From positions 2,480,001-2,544,000 of the forward strand of contig OY751488.1 of NCBI GenBank assembly GCA_963565915.1: a stretch of DNA of 64,000 nucleotides. The letters are read 5' to 3'. Under the pieces are notes generated by a model. It ran no database searches. It had not been told where the DNA came from and worked only from the letters and a program-made list of their open reading frames with translations. The stretch is from Entoloma clypeatum (Eukaryota > Basidiomycota > Agaricomycetes > Agaricales > Entolomataceae). This document shows positions 10,601 through 20,572 of this stretch, piece after piece. Position 1 is the stretch's first letter. Every line of letters begins with the position of its first letter. A program made the translations under genes and the position numbers.

Positions 10601-12368
10601 TTCCGTCTACTTTGTAACCGTGATTAAGGAAGACGCCTAGGGACAATAGGCGCGTGTCCATGTCCGGAATGTAGAATACAGGTCGGAGAAGGTGGGTTTT
10701 TACTTCCCCATTTAGGGTATGCCGTACTGGAACGGCCCCAACTCCGAGAATTTCCAGTTTCTTTCCCTTTTCAGCTGTTTGGACAAATCGCTTAGCCTTA
10801 AGAGGCCTGTAGTACGCGAAGTCCTTGAACTCATGGGTAAAGTGTAACGAGGCACCGGAGTCTAAGATCCATTGTGCACGTTCTTTCTCCTTACAGTGTG
10901 TACATGACGCAAAGTGCTTTGTATATTTTTTATATAGATCGTTGTCAATGTGATCCATACATTCTGCACTAGTACTAGCTAATATTTTACACGTCTGCAA
11001 GGAGGTGTTATTAGCTTTCCTTAATTGGTCAGATTCAGGAGAGGAAGATGACGAACCGTCAAGTTCAATGAGCCCATCTTCGAATTGGTCCGGCCCCATC
11101 CGCTCGCTTTGATGGTCTATGTCCATCATCCTCAGGGTTTGGTCCAGCGGCGGAGTAACTCGACGCTGCTTGGACGGTCTTTCGTCTTCTTCTGGGATAA
11201 TCGTATCCAGAATGCGAAGGTTTGACCCTGAGGGGCGGGCACCAATGCCGCGCGCGAGTTTGCGAACATGGTCGTTTTTCTTCCACACAGACGGCTTGCC
11301 CGAAGGAAGCCCGGTGTACTGGGATGGAGGCGGGTTCATTCGCTGAAGGAGCGACTGCATCCGCTGAGAGTCTGGCTGGGCGGTACTTATCGTTTTTCCG
11401 CGCCCGGTGACGGTAGTAAAGGATGGTGGAGGGAAGTGTATGGCTGGAGCAACAAACTCAACCGTTTCCTCCGCATGGTCGGACGTGTTGTCCGCAGTGT
11501 TGGCGCTTTTCTTCTGATTGCGCCAGCGTCCTTTTCCCTTCTTCTTTTCGGAAGCGGTACTATGGTCGGTCGAGTTAGGCTGCTCGTCAGCGTCGTTCTG
11601 TGAGGTACTCGGCTTTTGCTGCTTTTCCCATTTGGGGTCCTGCCCCTTTCGCTTTGTCCCAGAAATTTTCTTGGCCTGCTCATTGGACGTACAAGTAGAC
11701 CCGACCGAATACTTGCGCCTGTATTCCGAGATGACGCTGTCGGCGACGGCCTGCCATGTGAAGTCATCGGCGTCGTATACCTGGAAGAGAGCGGTGGAGA
11801 GTGATGACCAGGCGTCGGGAATCGCATTGGCCAAGATCATTGCCTGCATCAGATCGGGGACGACAAAATTTGAATCGGCGAGACGGGCGAAGAGAGAGCC
11901 CAGGCGTTCGATTTCAGGGACGGGGTCGCGTCCAGACAGTTTGTAGGTGGCGGCGGCTTTAAAGTCGCCGAAGATGACCACCGGGGATATCTTGGAGTAG
12001 GCGTCTTTCAACGTTTTCCATGCGCCAAGCGCCGAGGTACTGTCTTTGATGTGACGTCTGATCGCCTCAGAGATTTTCAGGCGTATCGCCCCGAGAGCTA
12101 CGTCGTCGTCCCTGATCCAGGCTTTTTCTTCCTTGCGGAAGCCGGGCTGGTCGACCGTGGTAGTCAGCACAGGGGGAGCAGCGGCGGTGGGACCAGGAGT
12201 GGAGACCGTAGTGGTGAAGTCGGCGATCTCGGGACGGGGGATATCGCCAGAGACGATGCGCCAGACTCCTTGATGGAGGAGGTAGGACTTCATTTTTTCG
12301 GCCCAGCTTTGGTAGTCAATGCCGTCAAAGGGGGCGATGGTGTCAAGAGCAGAGCGAGAGGTAGACAT
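7650..12368 (-). CDS. Copia Gag-Pol polyprotein
   Basis: 1572 aa in one frame. N-terminal Gag (FDGIDYQSWAEKMKSYL near 14-30) is followed by a basic, low-complexity linker. I see no CCHC zinc knuckle. Protease motif WILDSGASLHFTH is at about 500, the GAG-pre-integrase box ETWHKRLGHP...CTGCLKGK at about 636-680, and the integrase core at about 695-805 with the first D in HSDLKQ, the second in VDGGGEF and the E in NGRAERINR. RT lies at about 1120-1380 with LVAKGFSQVEGIDF, FLYGTLREVIYMRQPEGY and the catalytic YVDD. RNase H follows with DSDWASDENTRRSTTGF, SSTEAEYMAL and GDNNGSV. The order PR-IN-RT-RH defines Ty1/Copia. It is the only clearly intact polyprotein of that superfamily here and probably encodes a working element. 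Confidence 0.95.
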   Translation of the reverse strand: MSTSRSALDTIAPFDGIDYQSWAEKMKSYLLHQGVWRIVSGDIPRPEIADFTTTVSTPGPTAAAPPVLTTTVDQPGFRKEEKAWIRDDDVALGAIRLKISEAIRRHIKDSTSALGAWKTLKDAYSKISPVVIFGDFKAAATYKLSGRDPVPEIERLGSLFARLADSNFVVPDLMQAMILANAIPDAWSSLSTALFQVYDADDFTWQAVADSVISEYRRKYSVGSTCTSNEQAKKISGTKRKGQDPKWEKQQKPSTSQNDADEQPNSTDHSTASEKKKGKGRWRNQKKSANTADNTSDHAEETVEFVAPAIHFPPPSFTTVTGRGKTISTAQPDSQRMQSLLQRMNPPPSQYTGLPSGKPSVWKKNDHVRKLARGIGARPSGSNLRILDTIIPEEDERPSKQRRVTPPLDQTLRMMDIDHQSERMGPDQFEDGLIELDGSSSSSPESDQLRKANNTSLQTCKILASTSAECMDHIDNDLYKKYTKHFASCTHCKEKERAQWILDSGASLHFTHEFKDFAYYRPLKAKRFVQTAEKGKKLEILGVGAVPVRHTLNGEVKTHLLRPVFYIPDMDTRLLSLGVFLNHGYKVDGMRGEINISKGQNKIQFSPHILGQTIYWLDTEIRYDQIHAISSEITVETWHKRLGHPNDQALNKIPTSTKGVPKTLVREKSQESCTGCLKGKMPNQSYPNSMTRAVKPFDLIHSDLKQISTASYHKYKYFLTFLDDFSSHVWVVLLRKKSGAITALKQFLAMIQNQFAATPKKWRVDGGGEFDEYKDVLADHGILIDVTLPYQHQQNGRAERINRTLWEKSQALRFDACLPPMWWEFCLEHAAFLYNRTPMQRLEWETPYFRVTNEIPDMSSVRVFGCQAYVYIPKEKRRNSLESRSRLMIYLGSKPGVKGYRFMDPETNTIFMGGKAIFDESKYPRCHIDPLPENHPEMENPEPADEFEDLIPGSNDDDSHNETPHIPVPIEQDQPESDNELPASEPDDEPRVPTPEPEQVPDRPIRERRVRKMPGSIYGEDTPASDLEKLDRRRRLGGQTAWMNDLLMEAISVQVGIVEMSHKDIYPLPNKEDWYAAERKELDMLKRRGVITELVPLPAGRKALRNKWVYNEKSDGRLKARLVAKGFSQVEGIDFDQIFSPVVRYETVRLILALTALEGWFMTLLDVSSAFLYGTLREVIYMRQPEGYIVKGKEHLVYQLFKALYGLKQAALAWWRELDSSMKKLGFVRLHSDAGVFIHKSTNREIVIAVIYVDDSAFLGTNREYTLEKKKAFMTTWECRDLGHLVPDGEPKEFLSIQIRQRGKRIFIDQVPYLEKILARMGMSESNATHTPLPTGYKPMASEDEPNAELRSKYQSVIGSLLYLMIGTRPDICFAVIKMSQFSANPTKHHLEVARDICRYLKAMKNYAIMYDGDSGKGIYAFTDSDWASDENTRRSTTGFFISLASGAITWVSSAQKTIALSSTEAEYMALSDCSHAATWLRSMLAELGMQIGSVPIYGDNNGSVFIASNPVTEKRSKHIDVRFHFVREKVSEGIITVEFIEGVNNPADLLTKNLGKILFSKFIPYFGLIKN

Positions 12369-12718
12369 TGTAGATGAATCTAAAAAGGGTTCCCAATCAG
12401 TGATATGTTATGAATATGATTTGAGAAAACAATTGAATGATTCCTTATGACTTATTCCCTTCAGGAATAGCGGTCATGGGAAAACCCTTTATATGTCAGA
12501 ATCGTATAAGGTGCGATCAACGTTTTCCACATGGAGTGTACTAGGTCAATCCCCTTAGGGACGTCTCATGACAGGTACTTGTCGTAATGACGTTCCCAGG
12601 TTCATATGTGAAGAAGTATGACTCAGAACCTAGATCTTTCGATCGGTTCTTTGCCAACCAGGGTAGAGTGGGCAGGTACTCGCTGTTGCCAGCGTTTCCC
12701 AGGTCCCTCTGCTATCCG

Positions 12719-12730
12719 GGGCCCATAACC
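12719..12730 (-). promoter_or_regulatory. Primer binding site of element C (half-tRNA type)
   Basis: Directly inside the 5' LTR the minus strand reads GGTTATGGGCCC. This is one base off the complement of the conserved initiator-tRNA-Met anticodon stem-loop (GGGCTCATAACCC). Drosophila copia and yeast Ty5 prime from an internal tRNA-iMet fragment in this way. The match is seen. The priming mode is inferred. Confidence 0.6.
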
Positions 12731-13041
12731 TGTTGAAGTTCCACCTGGGCGCTAGCCACAGGTGTACTGAGCAACACGGCTACAGTGGAAGTACTCTACG
12801 ATACCGCTATAGTCACTTACTTGGTTTGGGAGGGGGTAAGGCTGGTGAGAGCGGTTGAGGCTGGTGAGAGTGATGGAGCTGGTTAAGAGTCAAGAGACAA
12901 CTTGTTGATATTGACAGTTTCCTGGTCTTATATACCGTACTACTGTTTGTACCAACCAAACAAGTATGTAATGAAGATATGTAAAGGTCACGTGATGTAA
13001 TCTAATCTAATCTAATCTACGTGATGGGAAAAGTTTCAACA
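12731..13041 (-). repeat. 5' LTR of element C
   Basis: 311 bp, the same sequence as 7263-7573 by eye. It is followed by the target copy GATGG at 13042-13046. Confidence 0.95.
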
Positions 13042-14082
13042 GATGGATCTCAGATGGGGATACAACAATGTGCACATCAAGGAGGGAGACGAGTGAAAAG
13101 CGGCATTTACGACCCCTGATGGAGCCTTTGAACTGACAGTCATGTTTTTTGGATTACTGTAAATAATTCCCCAAGCACGTTCCAGACCATGATGAACGAT
13201 ATCTTTAGGGATTTGATCGACCAAGGATATGTGGTTATTTATATTGACAATATATTGGTGGCAACTGAAGGAAAGGAAGGGCACAACGCCATAGTGGAAG
13301 AAGTTTTGAAAAGATTACGAGAGAACAATTTATTCTTGAAACCAGAAAAATGTTTCTTTGATAGAGACAAAATAGAGTTCTTGGGATTAATTATTGGGAA
13401 AGACGGAATCAGGATGGACCCTTCGAAAGTAGACGCCATCAAACATAAAGTGGCTGGGCCATTACATAAGTTAACAAGGAAGGACATGGTATGGAAATGG
13501 AGTACGGAGCAGGAGGAAGCATTTAGAGAACTAAAGGAATTATTTATGGAAGCACCCATATTAGTTTCCCCCAATCCGGATCAAAGGTTAAGGGTAGAAT
13601 CAGATGCATCGGACTTTGCCACAGGAGCGATCTTATCTATGGAATGTGAAGACGGTCACTGGAGACCATGTGCTTTCTTGTCTAAGGGATTGAATGACGT
13701 TGAATGGAATTATGATGTCCATGATAAAGGAATGCTGGGTATTATCAGAGCGCTGGAAGCATGGAGACACCACCTTGAAGGAGCCAAACACGAGATCGAG
13801 ATCTGGACCGATCACAAAAACCTGGAGTACTTCATGCAGGGTCGAAAGCTTAATCGCAGACAAGCATGTTGGGCGTTGTATCTAACACGTTTCAACTTTA
13901 AATTAATACACAAGGCAGGAACCTCAATGGGGAAGGCGGACGCTCTTTCAAGAAGAGTCGATCATAGAAAGGGGGTGGAAAATGACTATGAGGATGTAAC
14001 ACTATTGAAACCTGAATATTTCCACTTGTGTGCAATGGATCGGGGACATCTACTTAGGATGGAGAAGAAACTAAACTATTGA
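13042..14082 (+). pseudogene. pol: Element B pol, RT core and RNase H
   Basis: It resumes B's RT (DLRWGYNNVHIKEGDE), has TGA at 13094-13096 where Trp is expected, a damaged stretch to about 13188, then IYIDNILVATEG: the second catalytic Asp of the YxDD box is Asn (AAT at 13249-13251). After KVDAIKH the frame jumps to KVAGPLHKLT, so roughly 30 codons of the RT thumb are missing in frame. RNase H follows with [34 protein letters not shown] and KADALSRR. It ends in a frameshift near 14082. Confidence 0.82.
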
Positions 14083-15434
14083 AACACATCGGAGATGCAA
14101 AAGAGTTTGATGAGCAAGTGCTCAAAGTGGTAGAAGAATTAAAGAAAACAAACACAAAAACATTACAAGTGGAGGAATGGCATGAGGAGCAGGGTTTATG
14201 GTTGCACAGAGGAAAGGTTTACGTTCCAAAGGATCAGGAACTCAGGGTGGAAATTATTAAGTTACATCATGACAATCCAGTCGCTGGACATCCGGGTCAA
14301 TGGAAAACCCTGGAATTAGTTACGCGTAATTATTGGTGGCCCGGAATCACAAACATGGTCAAAGCTTATGTCGAGGGCTGCGACAAATGCCAACAATCAA
14401 AGAACGTGCCTCAACCGCTAGCCGGTAAATTAAAAGCAAACACGGAACATGCTGGACCATGGAAACACGTCACTGCGGACTTTATTGTAGGACTCTCAGA
14501 AGCCCAGGGATATAACGCCGTATTAGTGGTCGCTTGTAGATCTACAAAACAAGCGCACTTTATCAAAACATGTGACGAAGTCTCAGCTGAGGGATTAGCT
14601 AAGCTATATCGGGACAAAGTCTGGAAACTTCATGGATTGCCGGAAACGCTGATGTCAGATTGAGGACCGCAATTCACGGCAACTTTTATGAAAGAATTAA
14701 ACAAGATCCTGGGGATTACAACTAAATTATCAACGGCGTACCATCTGCAAACAGATGGACAAACGGAACGGATCAACCAGGAGTTGGAACAGTATCTCAG
14801 ATCATTTATTTCCCATTGGCAAACAGATTGGCCCAAATGGATGGCAAGCATGGAGTTCGCCTATAATAATAAGATACACACAGCAACTCAGTTTTCGCCG
14901 TTCTATGTAAATTATGGATTCAACCCTAGAATGGGCGTAGAACCTCGAAGGGCAGAAAAGTCAGAACCGGCAAAAGAATTTGCGGAGCGAATGAAGAAGA
15001 TTCATGAGGAGGCAGAAGCGGCGCTAGTAAAAGCACGAGAAGAGATGGAACGGTATGCGAACCTGAAACAGGGTGATGCACCAGTTTACAAAGTTGGCGA
15101 CAAAGTCTGGTTATCGACTAAAGACCTGAAGTTGAACCGACCCTTAAAGAAACTTGCCGAACGATGGATTGGACCCTATACCATAACCAAAATCATTTCG
15201 TCACACGCTGTGGAACTTAAATTGCCAAAGTCGTGGAAAATCCACCTGGTAATTAACGTATCACGGGTTCAATTATTCAAGGAACCTGTATATAAGTCTC
15301 AAACAACACAAGCGCCGAACCCCATTGTAATCAACGGAGAAGAAGAACATGAGGTGTCTAAAGTTATTGACTCAAGAATGAAGAGATGGAAGTTGGAGTA
15401 TCTGGTACAATGGGAGGGTCTGACTCAGGACCAC
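14079..15434 (+). pseudogene. pol: Element B integrase and start of chromodomain
   Basis: It has the zinc-binding HHCC region ([30 protein letters not shown]), core Asp in VTADFIVGL, TGA at 14661-14663 where SDRGPQF needs Arg, Glu in DGQTERINQE, then the GPY/F-like region (KLAERWIGPYTITKI) and a chromodomain start (LEYLVQWEGLTQDH). The chromodomain is cut at 15434 by element F and resumes at 22332. Confidence 0.85.
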
Positions 15435-16146
15435 TGTTATATCCATCTCCAAATCTCCGATCCACTCCGATAGTCCTCCGACATTCCGGACATCCATTAC
15501 CTCCGCATCTCCGCACGTTGCCATCATGCATTTCATATTCATAACTCCATGCCTTTATGCATTTCATATTCATATTTCCGTTTACTTATGCATCGCCTTT
15601 TCCGCATGGTCCACTAACCGACATCTCCGATGTTCGTTACAGTCGCTGGCAACTTACGCCACAACTCCGGACCTACTCTGACCATCTCCGTAAAGTAATC
15701 ACATTTAGATATTTAAGCTCGTACCATACCTGTAGTTCCTCAGTTCGAATATCAACAAAGTTCACTCCTCTACTCTTGTTTCATGCCAGAGATTCTCGCT
15801 GTGGTACAATACGCCGACGACATCATCATCTATTGCTGTTCTTCCATCGTTACCCTTCGACGAGCTCAGTACTGTGTCCGAGTCACAACTCCGACGTCGT
15901 CTGACCATTTCCACATCAACATGTCCCTCACCGAGATCTCCCCGAGAACCTCCGCACCTCCGACCTCTCCTCCGACCTCCTGAAATTGGGACACCTTATC
16001 CAACAACGGCGGCGCAACACATACGTTGAAGCCACGTCCCTCCCCTTCGTCGTTCCTCCGCATTTCCGGAGTTCTGCTCCGGTCCCAGTATTCCGTCCGA
16101 CCTCCGACGGACTCCGACGAAGCTCCGACATTTCACGTACTTAACA
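15435..16146 (+). repeat. 5' LTR of element F
   Basis: 712 bp from TGTTATATCC to ACTTAACA, rich in CTCCGA motifs. A TATA-like TATTTAAG lies at 15710-15717, and 32 bases on comes AGTTCGAATAT (15742-15752), the proposed 5' end of the transcript. The open frames inside it recur in every copy of the LTR and are not genes. Confidence 0.9.
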
Positions 16147-16148
16147 GT

Positions 16149-16159
16149 ATATTCAAACT
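16149..16159 (+). promoter_or_regulatory. Self-primer binding site of element F
   Basis: ATATTCAAACT begins two bases after the LTR. Its reverse complement AGTTTGAATAT matches the LTR site AGTTCGAATAT (15742-15752) at 10 of 11 bases. The mismatch is a C/T at a CpG, so the original pairing was probably perfect. This is the arrangement of Tf1-type self-priming. Confidence 0.7.
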
Positions 16160-16186
16160 CAAACCGTTTTTGGATTCCTGCTAGTC

Positions 16187-17356
16187 ATGGCACTCCGAAA
16201 CACCAAGACAGCAAAAGCTGCAGAAGCTGGCACTTCTAGGCAGCAAGTCCTACAAAATATTGAACAATGTTTAACAGAACTATCCCCTGTAACTCCGACT
16301 ACTCCGACACCTCCGGGTTTTCAGCCCATCACACCTCCGCATAATATTCAAATCCCCACATCTCCCATAATTTCCGCACCCCCGTCTCCTACAAACAAAC
16401 CTCTAGAGATTTTCGGCCCCCAAGCCCTTGCAGATGCTTTCGTCTTAATGACCAATGAACTCAAACGCAGCAAAGGTCACAAGCATCACAAAAAGGCCAA
16501 GGATCCAGACACTTTCGACGGTTCCGATCCCTGGAAACTCAATCAGTTCATCCTCCAATGCACACTGTTCTTCTGCGACAACTCCGAGTATGACGATGAC
16601 TCTGCCAAAATCACTCTCGCCATCTCCTTCCTCCGAGGCACAGCTCTCAATTATTTCAAGCATTTCATCATCGAACCGGACCTGGACAACCCCCCGGATT
16701 GGTACGAAGATTGGTCCGAGTTCCTCCGCACGCTCCGCTCGGAATTCGGGGTCATTGACCCCGTTGCAGATGCTGCTGACTCTCTGGACAATCTCAAAAT
16801 GCGCGAAAATCAACACATTCTCAAGTATAATGTCGAGTTTGCACGCCTTGCTGCCAAAACGCACTGGGACAGCTCCGCTTTGCATCACCGGTACTACTCC
16901 GGATTGGTGGAGCAGATTAAAGATGTCCTTGGGACTCAAGTAAAGCCAAGCACGTTACCAGCCCTTCGGGAGCTAGCACAAACCATCAATGCTCGCCACT
17001 GGAAACGTCAGCACGAGAAATCCCGCTCCGACAAGTCCGCACCAAAATCCGAAAAATCCGAAGCAAAAACTCCCTCCACAAACTCCGACAAAAACTCCAA
17101 AGCCAAACCGCAGACACAGAACCAGGGCAAACAGTCGAAGCCTTCCTCCGCTGCCAAGTCCGACATCTCCGACAAACTCGGAAAAGACGGAAAACTAACT
17201 CCGGAGGAATGCAAACGCCGTTTTGACAACAACCTCTGCATGTTTTGCGGCAAAGCAGGATACGTCGCGAAAGATTGCCTGAAGTCTTTGTCCTCCGCCT
17301 CTAAGGCTAAGGCGCGTGCTGCCCAAGCCAAGACTCCGGATGAAACAAAAAAATAG
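16187..17356 (+). CDS. gag: Element F Gag
   Basis: 389 aa and uninterrupted. A Pro-rich N-terminus is followed by a Ty3-type capsid (KAKDPDTFDGSDPWKLNQF, then the SEFLRTLRSEFGVIDP region), a basic Ser/Lys-rich stretch, and one zinc knuckle CMFCGKAGYVAKDC in which the metal-binding His is Tyr (TAC at 17261-17263, a C to T change from CAC). RNA binding is therefore likely impaired. The ORF ends in TAG directly after seven A (17347-17353), where -1 slippage would enter pol. The first ATG lies 40 bases inside the LTR. Confidence 0.9.
   Translation: MALRNTKTAKAAEAGTSRQQVLQNIEQCLTELSPVTPTTPTPPGFQPITPPHNIQIPTSPIISAPPSPTNKPLEIFGPQALADAFVLMTNELKRSKGHKHHKKAKDPDTFDGSDPWKLNQFILQCTLFFCDNSEYDDDSAKITLAISFLRGTALNYFKHFIIEPDLDNPPDWYEDWSEFLRTLRSEFGVIDPVADAADSLDNLKMRENQHILKYNVEFARLAAKTHWDSSALHHRYYSGLVEQIKDVLGTQVKPSTLPALRELAQTINARHWKRQHEKSRSDKSAPKSEKSEAKTPSTNSDKNSKAKPQTQNQGKQSKPSSAAKSDISDKLGKDGKLTPEECKRRFDNNLCMFCGKAGYVAKDCLKSLSSASKAKARAAQAKTPDETKK
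17347..17353 (+). promoter_or_regulatory. Candidate -1 frameshift site, element F gag/pol
   Basis: The heptamer A AAA AAA is phased with gag codons and immediately precedes the TAG stop (17354-17356). The -1 frame is open from here into protease (reading KKIAGSPQDSV, then VEPIRTTALLN). This fits the X XXY YYZ rule. A downstream pseudoknot was not tested. Confidence 0.7.
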
Positions 17357-20300
17357 CGGGCAGTCCACAGGACTCCGTACGGCCTGAGGACTGCGTTGAA
17401 CCCATCCGTACTACTGCTCTACTCAACGCTTCCGCTCTTTCCGACCTCAATTCCCTCTGTGTCCGACTTACTTCTCCGCTTATCTCCAATTCTCCTCCGG
17501 TAGTCGCCCTTATCGACTCCGGCTCTACCCATTGTTTTATTGACTCCCGTTATGCTTCATCCTATAAGCTCCCTTTCCTCCGATCGAACTTAAATTATTT
17601 GATGGAACATCCAACTCCGTCATTACTCAGGCGGTTGATCTCCCTGTATACTTTTCCTCCGGTGAATATATGGCCATTACAGCCTACGTGACTCCGCTCG
17701 ATTCCTCCTGTTCTATGGTTCTTGGATACAACTGGCTCACCCGCTACAATCCTATGATTGACTGGGTATTGGGCAGTATTACTTTCCGTCCACAGCTCTT
17801 GAAGGAGTCTCTGACTTTGACGTCTTCTGCCAGGTCAGCTCCGCTACCTCCGCAGGCCTCTCCCGCTACTCCGACTTCCGACTCCGGCACACCCGATGCA
17901 ACTCCGGACTTTGTTCCGAACATTGCACTGATAAATGCAGCTGCATTCGTGCGAGCTTGCAAACTTCCGGGTGCTCAATCCTTCTGAATTCACCTCTCCG
18001 ACCACACGATCTCTGCCCAATCCGCTTCCATGTCCGAGGGACCTCCGGACCTCTCCCATGTCCCGGAAGACTATCACGACTTTGCCGATGTTTTTAGCAA
18101 GACAAAAGCAGACACCCTCGCTCCGCATCGACCGTACGACCTCCGCATCGAGTTAGAAGACGGATCGACTCCTCCTATTGGCCCTATGTACTCCATTTCA
18201 CAATCCGAACTATCTTCCCTGCGAGACTTCATAGACGAACATTTGGCCATTGGTTTCATTCGCCCCTCCCAATCTCCGCACGGTGCTCCAGTCCTCTTTG
18301 TCCAAAAGAAGGACGGTTCCCTCCGCCTGTGCGTTGACTATCGGGGCCTGAACAAAGTTACCAAGAAGGATCGTTATCCACTTCCGCTCATCTCCGACCT
18401 CCTTTCCTCTGCCAGAAAAGCGCGCGTCTACACGACTCTCGACCTCCGGCATGCGTACCATCTTGTCCGCATCGCCGACGGAGATGAATGGAAAACTGCT
18501 TTCCGCACACGTTACGGATCGTTTGAATGGCTTGTTATGCCTTTTGGACTATCCAACGCCCCTGCCGCTTTTCAGCGATTTGTGAATGACATTTTCAGTG
18601 ACCTCCTCGACGTTACAGTGGTGGTTTACCTCGATGACATTCTCATTTACTCCGACGACCCCGCCAAGCACCCCGACGATGTCAAGGAAGTTCTCCGACG
18701 TCTCCGAAAGAACGGACTCTACGTCCGCTCCGACAAGTGTGAATTTTCCGTCGACACAGTCAAATATCTTGGTTTCATCCTGTCTCCCTCCGGCCTCCGC
18801 ATGTCCGAAACCAAGGTGAAGACCATTCAAGAGTGGCCTGAACCTCGAAAAGTGAAAGACATACAGTCTTTCCTTGGATTCGCGAATTTCTATCGTCGTT
18901 TCATTCACGGTTATTCGGACATCATTGTTCCGCTCACCCGGCTCACCCGGAAGGGCACTCCGTTTCTCTTCTCCAATTCCGCACGGAGTGCGTTCAATGA
19001 GTTGAAACTCGCTTTTACCAAAGCACCAGTCCTCACTCATTGGATTCCTGATCGACCTATTATCATCGAGATGGACGCCTCCGACTATGCACTTGGTGCT
19101 ATTTTGTCTATCCGGACCTCCAACGAGGAGATACACCCAGTAGCGTTCCACTCCCGCACCTTCACCGCCCTGGAACTTAACTACGACACGCACGATAAGG
19201 AGTTACTTGCGATCCATGAAGCATTCAAGGTTTGGTGACATTACCTTGAGGGCTCCGCTGCTCCGATCGACATTGTCACGGACCACAAAAACCTGGAGTA
19301 CTTTGCCACTACAAAGGTTCTTACCCGCCGACAGGCCCGCTGGTCTGAGTTTCTCTCCCAGTTCAACCTCTTGATTCGCTTCCGCCCCGGACATCTCGGT
19401 ACCAAGCCGGACTCTTTGACTAGACGATGGGACGTCTATCCTAAAGAGGGGAATAGCGACTATGCATCGGTAAACCCAAGCAATTTCCGACCAGTCTTCT
19501 CCCAAGAACAGCTATCTGCATCGCTCCGAGCTATGGAATTGTTCACCCCTGTCCTCCGCGCCACAGTCATCATGGACACTGAACAGTTACATTCCGACAT
19601 CCTCCGTTCACTCCCATCCGACCCAATCTATGCTGACCATCTCAAGGAGCCAAAACCGCACTGGTCCGTAGACTCCGTCGGTTTCCTCTGTCATAGTGGT
19701 CGCATCTATGTCCCCGACTCCGATGACCTCCGACTCCGCATCCTCCGCAACAAGCACGACCATATTCTCTCCGGACACCCCGGACAAAACAAGACAGTTA
19801 GTCTCATTCAACGAGATTATACTTGGCCTAGTGTTCAAAACTTTGTCAAAAAGTACTGCAAATCCTGCACCACTTGCATGCGCTCTAAACCTCAACACCA
19901 CAAACCCTATGGTATGCTCAAGCAACTCCCAGTTCCGAACCTCCCGACCTCCAGCGGTTTTGACGCAATCCTCGTTATTGTTGACCGAATGACAAAACAA
20001 AGCATTTTTGTTCCGACTACGATCCACTGCACCTCCGAAGATCTAGCCACCTTGTTCATCTTGCATGTGTTCTCCAAGCACGGAGTACCGGAACATGTCA
20101 CCTCCGACCGAGGCCCGGAGTTCATCTCCCGCTTTTTCCGCTCCCTCGGAAAGGCCCTCAACATGACTCTGCATTTCACCTCTGGATATCATCCTGAAGG
20201 CGACGGTCAAACCGAACGTACCAACCAAACCTTGGAACAGTACCTCCGCATTTTCTGTAACTATCAACAGGACAACTGGTCCGAACTACTTCCGCTTGCG

Positions 20301-20572
20301 GAGTTTGCGTACAACAATGCTCCGAGTGCTACGACCGGGATCTTGCCCTTCTTCGCCAATAAAGGATATCATCCGAACCTCTCCGTTCATCCGGAGCGTG
20401 ACCTCGCATCCGCCCGTGCCCGACAATTCGTCATAGACCTGGACGAGCTTCACCAAGAGCTCAAATCTACAATCCTAGAGGCTCAACGACGTTATCAAGG
20501 CCCCGCCGATCTCCGGCGTGCTCCGCCTCCTCCGCTCGAAGTAGGACAGCAAGCCTTTGTGAAGGCCAAGTT
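17354..20572 (+). pseudogene. pol: Element F pol
   Basis: Protease begins VALIDSGSTHCFID (near 17505). A frameshift near 17580 precedes MVLGYNWLTRYNPMIDW. RT/RNase H/integrase then run in one frame from 18030: [20 protein letters not shown], catalytic YLDD (near 18630), [26 protein letters not shown] at 19236-19238 replaces Arg before HYLEGS, and then come TDHKNLEYF and the integrase HHCC region. In the integrase core the sequence passes from LKQLPVPN straight to LPTSSGFDAILV, removing the segment that carries the first catalytic Asp. The second Asp (SDRGPEF) and Glu (DGQTERTNQ) remain. Coding stops matching after VGQQAFVKAKFF, where the antisense ORF begins. Confidence 0.85.

Larger units (their letters stand above)
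7263..13041 (-). mobile_element. Full-length Ty1/Copia element C, apparently intact
   Basis: 5779 bp flanked by GATGG at 7258-7262 and 13042-13046. Both LTRs are 311 bp and look identical base for base by eye. A single 1572-codon ORF has no stop or frameshift. A seven-G polypurine tract (7574-7580 on the plus strand as C) abuts the 3' LTR and a primer site abuts the 5' LTR. Identical LTRs and an open ORF point to very recent insertion. The leader 12369-12730 has no other recognisable feature. Confidence 0.95.

Noticed and set aside
18549..19193. 214-aa minus-strand ORF opposite F reverse transcriptase
   Set aside because: Shadow of the RT frame created by its CTCCGA-rich codon use. No domain, and the sense strand fully explains it.
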